Part shown: positions 45,199 to 52,409 of the stretch, piece after piece | Numbering within the stretch: position 1 is the first letter of the stretch | Layout of the letters: each line of letters begins with the position of its first letter | Assembly (NCBI RefSeq): GCF_036429475.1 | Contig: NZ_CP144125.1 | Span: 310,001-374,000, forward strand | DNA length: 64,000 nt | DNA from: Halalkalicoccus sp. CGA53 | Lineage (GTDB): Archaea; Halobacteriota; Halobacteria; Halobacteriales; Halalkalicoccaceae | Direction: 5' to 3' | Notes under the pieces: model-generated | The model's input: only the letters and a program-made list of their open reading frames with translations | Databases searched by the model: none | What the model was told of the DNA's origin: nothing | Made by a program: the position numbers and the translations under genes

Positions 45199-46341
45199 TT
45201 AGAGCTCGTTCAGCTTTCTCAACAGCTGGCCCTCGTAGAACTCGTCGCTCTCGATGCCTTTCATCTCGATCACGTTCCGTTCGAGCTTGTCGAGGGCGAC
45301 GTGGAAGGCGTTGTCCGCACCGTAGCCCTCGCCGGAGCCGGCGACCTGCCCCCGGTTCGTGCGGAGCCGGATCGCACACTGGATCAGCGGCGTGCCCCTG
45401 AGTTTCTCCTTGTGCTTCTGGAAGCGGACGTGGGCGTGGTGGACGTCCATCCGCCTGTACTTATCGCAGACGGCCTCGATGTCCCGGCGGATGTCCTGGC
45501 GCTCGATCGTGTCCAGCAGGTCGATGTTCGTGATCTGGACGTCGAGGTGGTCCTCCTCGGTGAAGGTGAGCGCGCGGAGCACGTCGCTCTTCGTGACGAC
45601 ACCGGCGACGAGGCCGTCGTCGTAGTCGGGGGTGACGATCAGCCCGGAGTAGTCGTTGTCGAGCATTCGCGAGACGGTTTCGTCGACGGTCTCGCCGATC
45701 GTGGCGGTGATCACCGGACTGTTCATCACGTCCCTGACCGGGATGTCGAGTACTCGCTCTAAGTCGCCGCCGCGGTCGCCGACGGTCGCCTTGTCCATCC
45801 GCCTGACGACGACGTCACGGAGGTCGTGGATCGTGACGACACCGGTGAGCCGACCGTCCTCCTCGACGACCGGCAGCCGGGAGATACCGTGTTCGCGCAG
45901 CAGGTTGATCGCGCGGCCGACGCCCGTGTCCGTTCGAACCGAGACGACCTCCTCGGTGTAGATCTGGTCGACGGTGATCGCGTCGAGGTTCTCGAGGACC
46001 GCCTCGAGCAGGGCGTCGGCGTGGATGAAGCCGTAGAGCTCCTCGCCGTCGAACACTGGCGCGACCATCGTCCCACCCTCGACGAGCATCCGTGCGACCT
46101 CGCGGACGTCGGTGTCGATGTCGATCTGTGGAGCCGAGCGCATGAACGCCGCGGCCTTGGTACTGTCCTCGACGTGGGACTGGAGCAACTGACGTTCGGT
46201 GATGATCCCCGCGTACTCGTCGTCGCGGGTGACGATGATCCCCTTCGGGTTCTCCGACCCGAACCGGGCGCGGACCTTCCCGAAGCGTTCCTCGGCGTCG
46301 ACCTGCACGAACTCCGTGGTCGCGATGTCTACGATATCCAT
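45199..46341 (-). CDS. Four-CBS protein fused to a ribosome-hibernation (HPF/S30AE-like) domain
   Basis: A 380-residue protein. Residues 1-265 hold four CBS motifs in two Bateman modules (for example GIIVTRDDEYAGIITERQLL, ISRLPVVEEDGRLTGVVTIHDL), which bind adenine nucleotides. Residues about 267-365 (LDVQITNIDLLDTIERQDI to AGSGEGYGADNAFHVALDKLERNVIE) follow the beta-alpha-beta3-alpha pattern of HPF/S30AE proteins, which bind the decoding site of idle ribosomes. The likely role is energy-sensed ribosome silencing. ATG 46341 is the start. It has no operon partner. Confidence 0.8.
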   Translation of the reverse strand: MDIVDIATTEFVQVDAEERFGKVRARFGSENPKGIIVTRDDEYAGIITERQLLQSHVEDSTKAAAFMRSAPQIDIDTDVREVARMLVEGGTMVAPVFDGEELYGFIHADALLEAVLENLDAITVDQIYTEEVVSVRTDTGVGRAINLLREHGISRLPVVEEDGRLTGVVTIHDLRDVVVRRMDKATVGDRGGDLERVLDIPVRDVMNSPVITATIGETVDETVSRMLDNDYSGLIVTPDYDDGLVAGVVTKSDVLRALTFTEEDHLDVQITNIDLLDTIERQDIRRDIEAVCDKYRRMDVHHAHVRFQKHKEKLRGTPLIQCAIRLRTNRGQVAGSGEGYGADNAFHVALDKLERNVIEMKGIESDEFYEGQLLRKLNEL

Positions 46342-46429
46342 ACCAACAGCGAGGGTTCGCCGTCCAGGGTTAAAACCGTTGGTCCGGACGATCATCAGCG
46401 TTTAGACAGCTCCCGCCCTCGCTCCGCTC

Positions 46430-46747
46430 GTGAAGCCGAACATCGCCGTCTTCGGGAAGTACACCTACCTCGCGACGATCGTCCTCTGGGGGGCGATCAC
46501 GGTCGCGCTGCTCCGGCGCGCGGGGGCGCTCCGCAAGGCCACCGTCTCCGTGCTCGCGATCTATCCGGTCGCCTACATCTGGGACTGGTACACCCTCGAC
46601 GTAGGGATCTTCGAGATAAAGCTCAGAACGGGGATCGAGGTCGCAGGGATCCCGCTCGAAGAACACCTCTTCGCCGTCGTCGTCCCCGCGCTCGTCATCG
46701 CGATCCACGAGAACGTCCACGGCACTCGGGCGGACGACAGTGGCTGA
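46430..46747 (+). CDS. Single lycopene-cyclase-domain membrane protein
   Basis: A 105-residue protein with three hydrophobic segments. The motif GIEVAGIPLEEHLFAVVVP is the conserved core of lycopene cyclase domains of the CrtYc/CrtYd type, and YIWDWYTLDVGIF fits the region before it. Full archaeal cyclases carry two such domains; this has one. It may form dimers, act with a partner, or do something else. It starts with GTG 46430 and stands alone; no carotenoid gene is nearby. Confidence 0.75.
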   Translation: MKPNIAVFGKYTYLATIVLWGAITVALLRRAGALRKATVSVLAIYPVAYIWDWYTLDVGIFEIKLRTGIEVAGIPLEEHLFAVVVPALVIAIHENVHGTRADDSG

Positions 46748-46805
46748 TTCCCGGTGATCGCCCGTCTGGATCGGCGATCACGGGAAGAGACGCCGACCGT
46801 CCGTC

Positions 46806-47108
46806 TCACGACTCGTCGGAGCGGCAGTAGTGACAGCCACCGCTCGGGAGCGTCGGGTTGCCACAGTTCCGACACCGCGTCAGTCGGCCCTCGGCGGGCA
46901 CCGACCGCCCGCCGGTCAGCCGGGCGATGTAGTCCTCGGCTGTCGGTGGTCGGTACTCCTCGTCGTCGAGCAGACGGTTCACGAGGTCGTCGTCGCGCAT
47001 CCGTTCGAGCAGCCGGTAGAACGCGAGGAACGCGAGCGTCGGCGTGACGATGACGAAAACGGCGACCGCGAGGCGGAAGGCGATCTGGGCGCTCCCCAGG
47101 TCGGTCAT
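46806..47108 (-). CDS. Membrane-anchored zinc-ribbon protein
   Basis: A 100-residue protein. An N-terminal membrane helix (about residues 11-31) is followed by a charged linker (LLERMRDDDLVNRLLDDEEY) and a C-terminal zinc ribbon, CRNCGNPTLPSGGCHYC. This build matches halobacterial proteins I remember as DUF7577; function unknown. Start ATG 47108. Confidence 0.65.
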   Translation of the reverse strand: MTDLGSAQIAFRLAVAVFVIVTPTLAFLAFYRLLERMRDDDLVNRLLDDEEYRPPTAEDYIARLTGGRSVPAEGRLTRCRNCGNPTLPSGGCHYCRSDES

Positions 47109-47669
47109 GAACGTCCCTGGGTCGGAGCGAGTATAGCCCTTCTGTCGAGAGAGGGGCCGTCGACCGACGACGGATCGGCGAACCCACGGTGTCGGCGATG
47201 GAAGCGCTCTCGCTTTTACCGTTCGACCCCCAAGGATAGCCCGCCTGGGGACATACACCCCACGAAGTCGATCGCTCTCCCCAGGCACTCTTCATCGAAC
47301 CGCCTCACATGGATACGGATGGTGCCCGCATATGCAGGGCTACATAGTTATACGGCCACCGCTGAGACGCTCGATTCCCGGGCCCCGTCTCCGATAGCCA
47401 ACCCGCCGTCGGTCGAGTCCACGAGAGGACGTCGTCCTCCGTCGAGCGAAACGACGAATCCCCGTTCGATTCGATCGTCCGGACGGGAGCCCACCGAAAC
47501 CGGCGGCACTGTCGCTGGACTCGGTTTCCACCGATCGTCCTTCTCGGAGTCAGACCGCCCATCGAGTACGGCCGATAGTGACGCCGACACCCTCTGTCGG
47601 CCCTTCGTTCCCGCCGGCTCACCCCACCGACGTGACGACCGTCCCGCTCGGCGGACATCCTGCACCGGC
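47109..47669. other. Intergenic stretch without a supported gene
   Basis: About 560 bp. A minus-strand frame (47348-47665, 105 codons) begins 5 bp after the STT3-like stop, but its product is rich in Arg and Ser and resembles nothing known. An atagttata box near 47346 could be a promoter. The stretch may be an eroded gene. Confidence 0.4.
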
Positions 47670-49784
47670 TCACGGGTCGTCTTCGTGGGGGAATCGATCG
47701 GCGTGGATGGTCTCCCCGTTCGTGACGTTCGATTCGCTGACCCGGACGGCTTCGGACCCGACGGTATAACGACCGGGATACGGCACCGTCACCTCGTACC
47801 TGCCGTCGGAGGGCACCCGCACGATTCGCTGGTAGGTGAACGTGGTGTCGCCGACCTCGACGTCGGATTCGACCTGAAGGGTCGTGTTCGGGGTCGCGTT
47901 GCCGGCGATCGTCCCACCCGGGACGAGGGTGAAGACTTTCGTCGTTTCGTCGTCACTGACGTACAGTAACCGATAGTGAGCGAGCCCATCGACACCGCCG
48001 CCCGCACTGCCGTATCGATCGTTGAGACGGACCTGCATCGACTCGGGCGGGTAGGCGAACCGGGTGTCCTCGACGACGACGAACCCGGCTCTCCCCTCCA
48101 GGTCGTCGTGCCATCGCTCCGGATCGGACGAGGAGACGAACGTCCGATAGTTCTGCTGGGCGTACCGGTACGACTCGGCCTCTCCGCTGACGACGTGGTT
48201 GTACACCCGGTTGGTCCCCCACGCACTGAAGACGTAGTTCTCGGGGAACTCCCACCCCCGATCGGCGGAGTACTCGCCCATCCACGTCGCCGTCTCGTGC
48301 GTCGTGTCGTCTACGGTGAGCTGGCCCATCGTCCCCGGGATCTGGGCGACGCCGATCCCCGTCACGAGCACGACGAGTACGAGAACGATACCCGCCATCC
48401 GGACACCATCCACCACGTCGAACCCCTGCGTATCCCGGGACACCTCGGCTCGGTCGACGCCCAGCGACAGTCCCCAGGAGGGCTCTCTCTCACCGACGAC
48501 GTACAGGATCCCGACCGCGGCGAAGGCGGCGACGAACACCGAGAACACCCCCGTGAACCGGAGTTGGACGATCGAGAGCGCGAGGAACGTCCAGGCGTAC
48601 GCCGAGACCGCGAGCCACTCCGGCCGATGCGCGGATCGGAGTTCGAACACAACCAGCACCATCACCGGAACCGCGACGAAGAGAAGCAGACCGAACAGCA
48701 CCACCGGCGTCTGCAGGTCCGCAACCAGCGAGACGGTCTCCCCGATCCGGTACTCCGGTTCCCGCGGGAACTGGCGGAAGTACGCGACGAACCGATGCAT
48801 CGGCGCGGCGAACGCCCCGATCCCGGTCCAGATGGCAGCGAACCACACGCCGATCACGCCGAGCGCACCGCTCAGAACCACCGGCCACGGGAGTTCCATC
48901 CGACCCGCGAGTTCACCGACCACGAGGATCCCGACGACGAGCACGAACAGCAGCACAGGTGCGAACCCTCGATACGGCTCCGCCCAGTTCAGCCCCCGGT
49001 GGAGAGCGAGGGAGAGTACCGACGCCACGAGGAGCGCGGCGAGTAGCCCTCCGTTCTCCAGAACTGGAGACCGACCGTGCCGGACGCACGACACCGCGGT
49101 ACCGAGTGCGAACACGGCGATGGGCACGAGCAGGATCGGTCCCCCGAGCCAGGCGAAGCTCAGCGCGGCAACCCCGACACCGAGCGTCCCGACGGTGATC
49201 CAGTACCCGGTCCGTCTCCACGGTCGGTCCCCTGTCCCGGCCCTCGTCAATCGGACGAGTGCTGCGGCCGTCACGACGACCCAGAGTGCGTGGAACGCGT
49301 CGTGATCACCGAAACCGAGCATCGTCCGGTAGGCGTGGGCGGGCGTCAGCCCGAGGAGGACGACCGCGATTAGCCCGATCCGTCGATCCCCGGTCACGTC
49401 GACGACGAGCACGTACAACAGGACGGCCATCACGACCGCCGCCCCCACCGGATACCAGGCGAGCATTACCCCCGCCGTATGGGCGCTCCCACCGAGAGTT
49501 TCCGTCGCCGCCCACACGCTCACGATGAACAGCACGTTCCTGTGCGTCCGGATCTCCTCGGAGAGGCCCGCGAGATCCCCCATGTCGAACGGACTGGCGT
49601 CGGTCGCGAGCAGTCCCTCGACCCAGTAGCGGAAGAAATACGGATCGTTTGCGGCCAGGACGACGTCCCCGTTCCGGAACACGTCGTCGTAGGGAACCCA
49701 CACGCGAACGAGGACCACGAGGGCGAGTCCCGTGACGAGGGCGAGCGAGGTGGCGAGATCCTCGGACGAGATTCGACCGATCAC
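47670..49784 (-). CDS. STT3/AglB-like membrane protein lacking WWDYG
   Basis: A 704-residue protein with about 12 membrane helices (residues 10-465) and an extracytoplasmic C-terminal part. Catalytic-loop motifs of oligosaccharyltransferases are present: NDPYFFRYWVEG near residue 46 and GFGDHDAFHAL near residue 155. The WWDYG acceptor-binding motif is missing; the matching place reads NYVFSAWGTNRVYNHVVSG near residue 515. It may be a divergent glycosyltransferase or a paralogue with another acceptor. The GTG start overlaps the stop of a 35-codon ORF. Confidence 0.8.
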   Translation of the reverse strand: MIGRISSEDLATSLALVTGLALVVLVRVWVPYDDVFRNGDVVLAANDPYFFRYWVEGLLATDASPFDMGDLAGLSEEIRTHRNVLFIVSVWAATETLGGSAHTAGVMLAWYPVGAAVVMAVLLYVLVVDVTGDRRIGLIAVVLLGLTPAHAYRTMLGFGDHDAFHALWVVVTAAALVRLTRAGTGDRPWRRTGYWITVGTLGVGVAALSFAWLGGPILLVPIAVFALGTAVSCVRHGRSPVLENGGLLAALLVASVLSLALHRGLNWAEPYRGFAPVLLFVLVVGILVVGELAGRMELPWPVVLSGALGVIGVWFAAIWTGIGAFAAPMHRFVAYFRQFPREPEYRIGETVSLVADLQTPVVLFGLLLFVAVPVMVLVVFELRSAHRPEWLAVSAYAWTFLALSIVQLRFTGVFSVFVAAFAAVGILYVVGEREPSWGLSLGVDRAEVSRDTQGFDVVDGVRMAGIVLVLVVLVTGIGVAQIPGTMGQLTVDDTTHETATWMGEYSADRGWEFPENYVFSAWGTNRVYNHVVSGEAESYRYAQQNYRTFVSSSDPERWHDDLEGRAGFVVVEDTRFAYPPESMQVRLNDRYGSAGGGVDGLAHYRLLYVSDDETTKVFTLVPGGTIAGNATPNTTLQVESDVEVGDTTFTYQRIVRVPSDGRYEVTVPYPGRYTVGSEAVRVSESNVTNGETIHADRFPHEDDP

Positions 49785-49888
49785 CGGACGATCACGCTCG
49801 CGTCCGTTTGAGACAGTTCCTCCCGGTCCGTTTCACGGCGACGTCCGGCGTACATCGACGGGGAAGTCACCGTGATTCCGGGCTTCAT
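49781..49888 (-). CDS. 35-residue leader ORF coupled to the STT3-like gene
   Basis: ATG 49888 to TGA 49781 encodes 35 residues (MKPGITVTSPSMYAGRRRET, then DREELSQTDASVIVR). A TATA box on the minus strand (atttaaat, 49912-49919) lies 27 nt upstream, so the message should begin at this ATG without a leader. Its stop overlaps the GTG start of the STT3-like gene as GTGA. It is either a small protein or a device that delivers ribosomes to the next gene. Confidence 0.5.
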   Translation of the reverse strand: MKPGITVTSPSMYAGRRRETDREELSQTDASVIVR

Positions 49889-49911
49889 ACGCTGACTGTT
49901 TCGAATATGCG

Positions 49912-49919
49912 ATTTAAAT
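49912..49919 (-). promoter_or_regulatory. TATA box of the STT3-like transcript
   Basis: atttaaat, 27 nt before the ATG at 49888 on the minus strand. Confidence 0.55.
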
Positions 49920-49933
49920 CTTTCTACAGAAAC

Positions 49934-49940
49934 ATTTAAG
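49934..49940 (+). promoter_or_regulatory. TATA box of the proline-rich protein gene
   Basis: atttaag is centred about 29 nt before the ATG at 49966; it supports that start over the earlier ATG at 49948, which would lie upstream of the transcription start. Confidence 0.5.
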
Positions 49941-49965
49941 TTAGTATATGATAGATTACGACCCG

Positions 49966-50295
49966 ATGTCAATGACACTTCGACTCGTGGGCGCTCTCGT
50001 CGCCCTCAACATCGTCGTCGCTGGAGTGGTGGTTGGTTTCCCAGGCTCCGCAGACGCGTTCGGAGCGAGCTCGTCGGCAGGTGAAAACCCGGTGAACGCT
50101 CCGCCCGTGGATGCGCCACCTGCAAACGGTCCTCCTGACCACGCTCCACCTGTGAACGCACCCCCGGTTGACGCTCCACCCGTGAACGCACCCCCGGTTG
50201 ACGCTCCACCCGTGAACGCACCCCCGGTTGACGCTCCACCCGTGGATGCGCCACCCGCGAACGGCCCGCCTGACCACGCTCAGCCCAACCGCTGA
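49966..50295 (+). CDS. Secreted proline-rich repeat protein
   Basis: A 109-residue protein. Residues about 3-30 are a Sec-type signal or anchor (TLRLVGALVALNIVVAGVVVGF) with a likely cut after SADAFGA. The rest is nearly all five-residue units of the form (N/D)APPV, with two outlying ANGPPDHAP units. There are no N-x-S/T sequons and no Cys. Three 30-bp units are identical in DNA (50152-50241). It should be an extended, surface-exposed or cell-wall-spanning chain. It is divergent from the STT3-like gene with a shared AT-rich region. Confidence 0.65.
   Translation: MSMTLRLVGALVALNIVVAGVVVGFPGSADAFGASSSAGENPVNAPPVDAPPANGPPDHAPPVNAPPVDAPPVNAPPVDAPPVNAPPVDAPPVDAPPANGPPDHAQPNR
50152..50241 (+). 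repeat. Three perfect 30-bp tandem repeats
   Basis: The unit begins gtgaacgcacccccggttga and is repeated three times without a mismatch at 50152, 50182 and 50212; each encodes two (N/D)APPV units. Identity at silent sites points to recent expansion. Confidence 0.9.
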
Positions 50296-50410
50296 TCCTC
50301 GGACGACCCACGGTCCGATCTCGTTCCGCTCGCTGATGCTCGCTACTCTCTCTGGTTCTAACCCGTTCGGGTCCAAATTCGCCGCCCGCTGAATTGTTCG
50401 CGGCGAGAAG

Positions 50411-50471
50411 TGGGTCGGGGCGGATTGTGAACCACGAGAACTCGCTCCGCTCGTTTACTGGGCTCAAATCC
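50411..50471. repeat. Partial tRNA-Val 3'-end copy with inverted T-arm
   Basis: tgggtcggggcggattgtga (50411-50430) copies the 3' end of the tRNA-Val gene (50535 onwards, minus strand) with one inserted base. It continues into ctcgctccgctcg and ends with tcaaatcc (50464-50471), the inverse of the T-arm. Confidence 0.65.
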
Positions 50472-50485
50472 TACGTGACCACTTC

Positions 50486-50528
50486 ACCGGCGCAGGCGAC
50501 TCGCTCACGCTCGTCGCGTTGCGCCGGT
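50486..50528. repeat. Hairpin directly downstream of tRNA-Val
   Basis: ACCGGCGCA (50486-50494) and TGCGCCGGT (50520-50528) form a perfect 9-bp stem with a 25-nt loop, 6 bp from the tRNA 3' end. It may aid 3' processing or termination. Confidence 0.5.
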
Positions 50529-50534
50529 AGGAAA

Positions 50535-50609
50535 TGGGTCGGGGCGGATTTGAACCGCCGGTCTCCTCCATGTCAAGGAGGTGTCATAGCCTGACTAGAC
50601 CACCGACCC
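50535..50609 (-). tRNA. tRNA-Val (anticodon GAC)
   Basis: A 75-nt tRNA. The acceptor stem GGGTCGG pairs with CCGACCC, the anticodon arm is CCTCC-TTGACAT-GGAGG giving GAC, the T arm is GGCGGTTCAAATCCGCC, and the discriminator is A. CCA is not encoded and there is no intron. Confidence 0.95.
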
Positions 50610-50751
50610 TCGCGTTCTTCGCACTCTCGCTACCCCGGCCGCGTAATTGAAGCTTTCGAATCGGGGAATGGGACCGCGTCGCCGGACGACACGCTTAAGG
50701 CTATGTACGGATTTGTACATTCCAAGACGAAATAGTACATTGGTGTTCACT

Positions 50752-51765
50752 ATGCAGGCACTCATCGAGCGCGTGACGGAGGGCGAGGACCTCTCGCAGG
50801 CGGAGGCGAGGGAGGCCGCAACGGCGGTCTTCGAGGAGGCGACCGAGGCACAGATCGGGGCGCTGCTCGCTGCACTCCGGGCGAAGGGCGAGACCGAAGC
50901 GGAGATCGCGGGCTTCGCCGAGGGGATGCGCGCGGCCGCACGGACGATCGACCCGGACAGGGAGCCGCTCGTGGACACCTGTGGAACGGGTGGGGACGAC
51001 TACGACACGATCAACGTCTCCACGACCAGCGCGATCGTGGCGGCCGGCACCGGGGTCCCGATCGCGAAACACGGAAACTACTCGGTCTCGTCGTCGTCGG
51101 GCAGCGCCGACGTCCTCGCCGAACTCGGTGTCGAGATCGACGCCGAACCGCCGGCGGTCGAGCGAGCGATCGAAGAGAGAGGGATCGGCTTCATGCTCGC
51201 GCCGGTGTTCCACCCCGCGATGAAGGCCGTCATCGGCCCGCGCAAGGAGCTCGGCATGCGGACGGTGTTCAACGTCCTCGGGCCGCTCACGAACCCCGCC
51301 GGCGCGGAGGCCCAGCTCGTCGGCGTCTACGACCCCGATCTGGTACCCGTCCTCGCCCGCGCGCTCTCGCGCATGGACGTCGATCGGGCGCTCGTCGTCC
51401 ACGGGGAAGGGATGGACGAGATCGGCCTCCACGGCGAGACGGCCGTCGCCGAACTCTCGGGCGGCGAGGTGGAGGAGTACACGCTCACGCCCTCGGAGCT
51501 CGGGCTCTCCGCGCATCCGGTCGCCTCGGTGGCGGGCGGGAGCCCGACCGAGAACGCCGCCGCAACGCGCGGGATCGTCGAGGGCGAGATCACCGACGCC
51601 CGCCGCGAGATCGTCCTCGCGAACGCAGGGGCGACCGTCTACCTCGCGGGCGAAGCGTGCTCGCTGGAGGAAGGAGTCGAGGTAGTCTCGAACGCGATCG
51701 ACGAGGGACGGGCGGCCGAGATCCTCGAGGAGATGTGTCGACCGCTCGCGACGGAGGGACGATGA
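50752..51765 (+). CDS. trpD: Anthranilate phosphoribosyltransferase
   Basis: A 337-residue enzyme that joins anthranilate to PRPP in tryptophan synthesis. It shows DTCGTGGDDYDTINVST (PRPP loop), KHGNYSVSSSSGSADVL and NVLGPLTNPA, all intact. The start ATG 50752 lies just after an upstream region with two gtacatt copies (50715 and 50735 areas), a candidate control site. It is first in trpDFEG and overlaps trpF by ATGA. Confidence 0.95.
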   Translation: MQALIERVTEGEDLSQAEAREAATAVFEEATEAQIGALLAALRAKGETEAEIAGFAEGMRAAARTIDPDREPLVDTCGTGGDDYDTINVSTTSAIVAAGTGVPIAKHGNYSVSSSSGSADVLAELGVEIDAEPPAVERAIEERGIGFMLAPVFHPAMKAVIGPRKELGMRTVFNVLGPLTNPAGAEAQLVGVYDPDLVPVLARALSRMDVDRALVVHGEGMDEIGLHGETAVAELSGGEVEEYTLTPSELGLSAHPVASVAGGSPTENAAATRGIVEGEITDARREIVLANAGATVYLAGEACSLEEGVEVVSNAIDEGRAAEILEEMCRPLATEGR

Positions 51766-52409
51766 GCCACCCGAGGGTGAAGATCTGCGGGCACACCCAC
51801 GAGGAGGACGTCGACGTCTCGGTCGCCGCCGGTGCGGACGCCGTCGGCGTCATCACCGAGGTGCCGGTCGATACTCACCGGGAGGTCTCGCCCGGGCGAG
51901 CGAAGGCGTTGCTCGACCGCGTTCCACCGCTGGTCACGGGCGTACTCGTGACGATGCCGGAGTCAGTAGAGGACGCGCTCGACCTCGTCGAGCGGACCCG
52001 ACCCGACGTCCTCCAGATCCACGGGCCGTTCGCGCCCGGGGCCGTCGAAGAAGTGCGAGGACACGTTCCCGTCGTGAAGTCGGTCGACGCGACAGAGCCC
52101 GAAAGTGCCCGGAGGTTCGACGCGGTCGCCAACGCCCTGCTCGTCGACTCGGTCGATCCGAGCGGCGCGGGCGGCACCGGCGAGACCCACGACTGGACCG
52201 CCACCGGATCGCTCGTCGAGACGCTCGACTCCCCCGCCGTACTCGCGGGTGGACTCACCCCGGAGAACGTGCGCGAGGCGGTCGAGACGGTCTCGCCGTT
52301 CGGCGTCGACGTCGCTGGCGGGGTCGAAACCGAGAGCGGGGAGAAGGATCACGACGCGGTCGCGCGGTTCGTCGCGAACGCGACCCGACGGAGGGTGAGC
52401 GCGGAATGA
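51762..52409 (+). CDS. trpF: Phosphoribosylanthranilate isomerase
   Basis: A 215-residue TIM barrel. The catalytic Cys is in VKICGHTHEED and the catalytic Asp in LLVDSVDPSGAGGTG; AGGLTPENVREAV and GVDVAGGVETESGEKD form the phosphate site. It isomerises PRA to CdRP. ATGA overlaps join it to trpD and trpE. Confidence 0.94.
   Translation: MSHPRVKICGHTHEEDVDVSVAAGADAVGVITEVPVDTHREVSPGRAKALLDRVPPLVTGVLVTMPESVEDALDLVERTRPDVLQIHGPFAPGAVEEVRGHVPVVKSVDATEPESARRFDAVANALLVDSVDPSGAGGTGETHDWTATGSLVETLDSPAVLAGGLTPENVREAVETVSPFGVDVAGGVETESGEKDHDAVARFVANATRRRVSAE

Noticed and set aside
47348-47665. A 105-codon frame following the STT3-like gene
   Set aside because: It is in a plausible position but has Arg/Ser-rich composition and no recognisable feature; kept only as a note in the intergenic entry.
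50152-50241. CRISPR-like array
   Set aside because: The 30-bp units are in tandem without spacers and lie inside a coding frame.
50394-50594. A 66-codon plus-strand frame over the tRNA-Val region
   Set aside because: It runs antisense through the tRNA gene; the apparent peptide is a translation of tRNA sequence.
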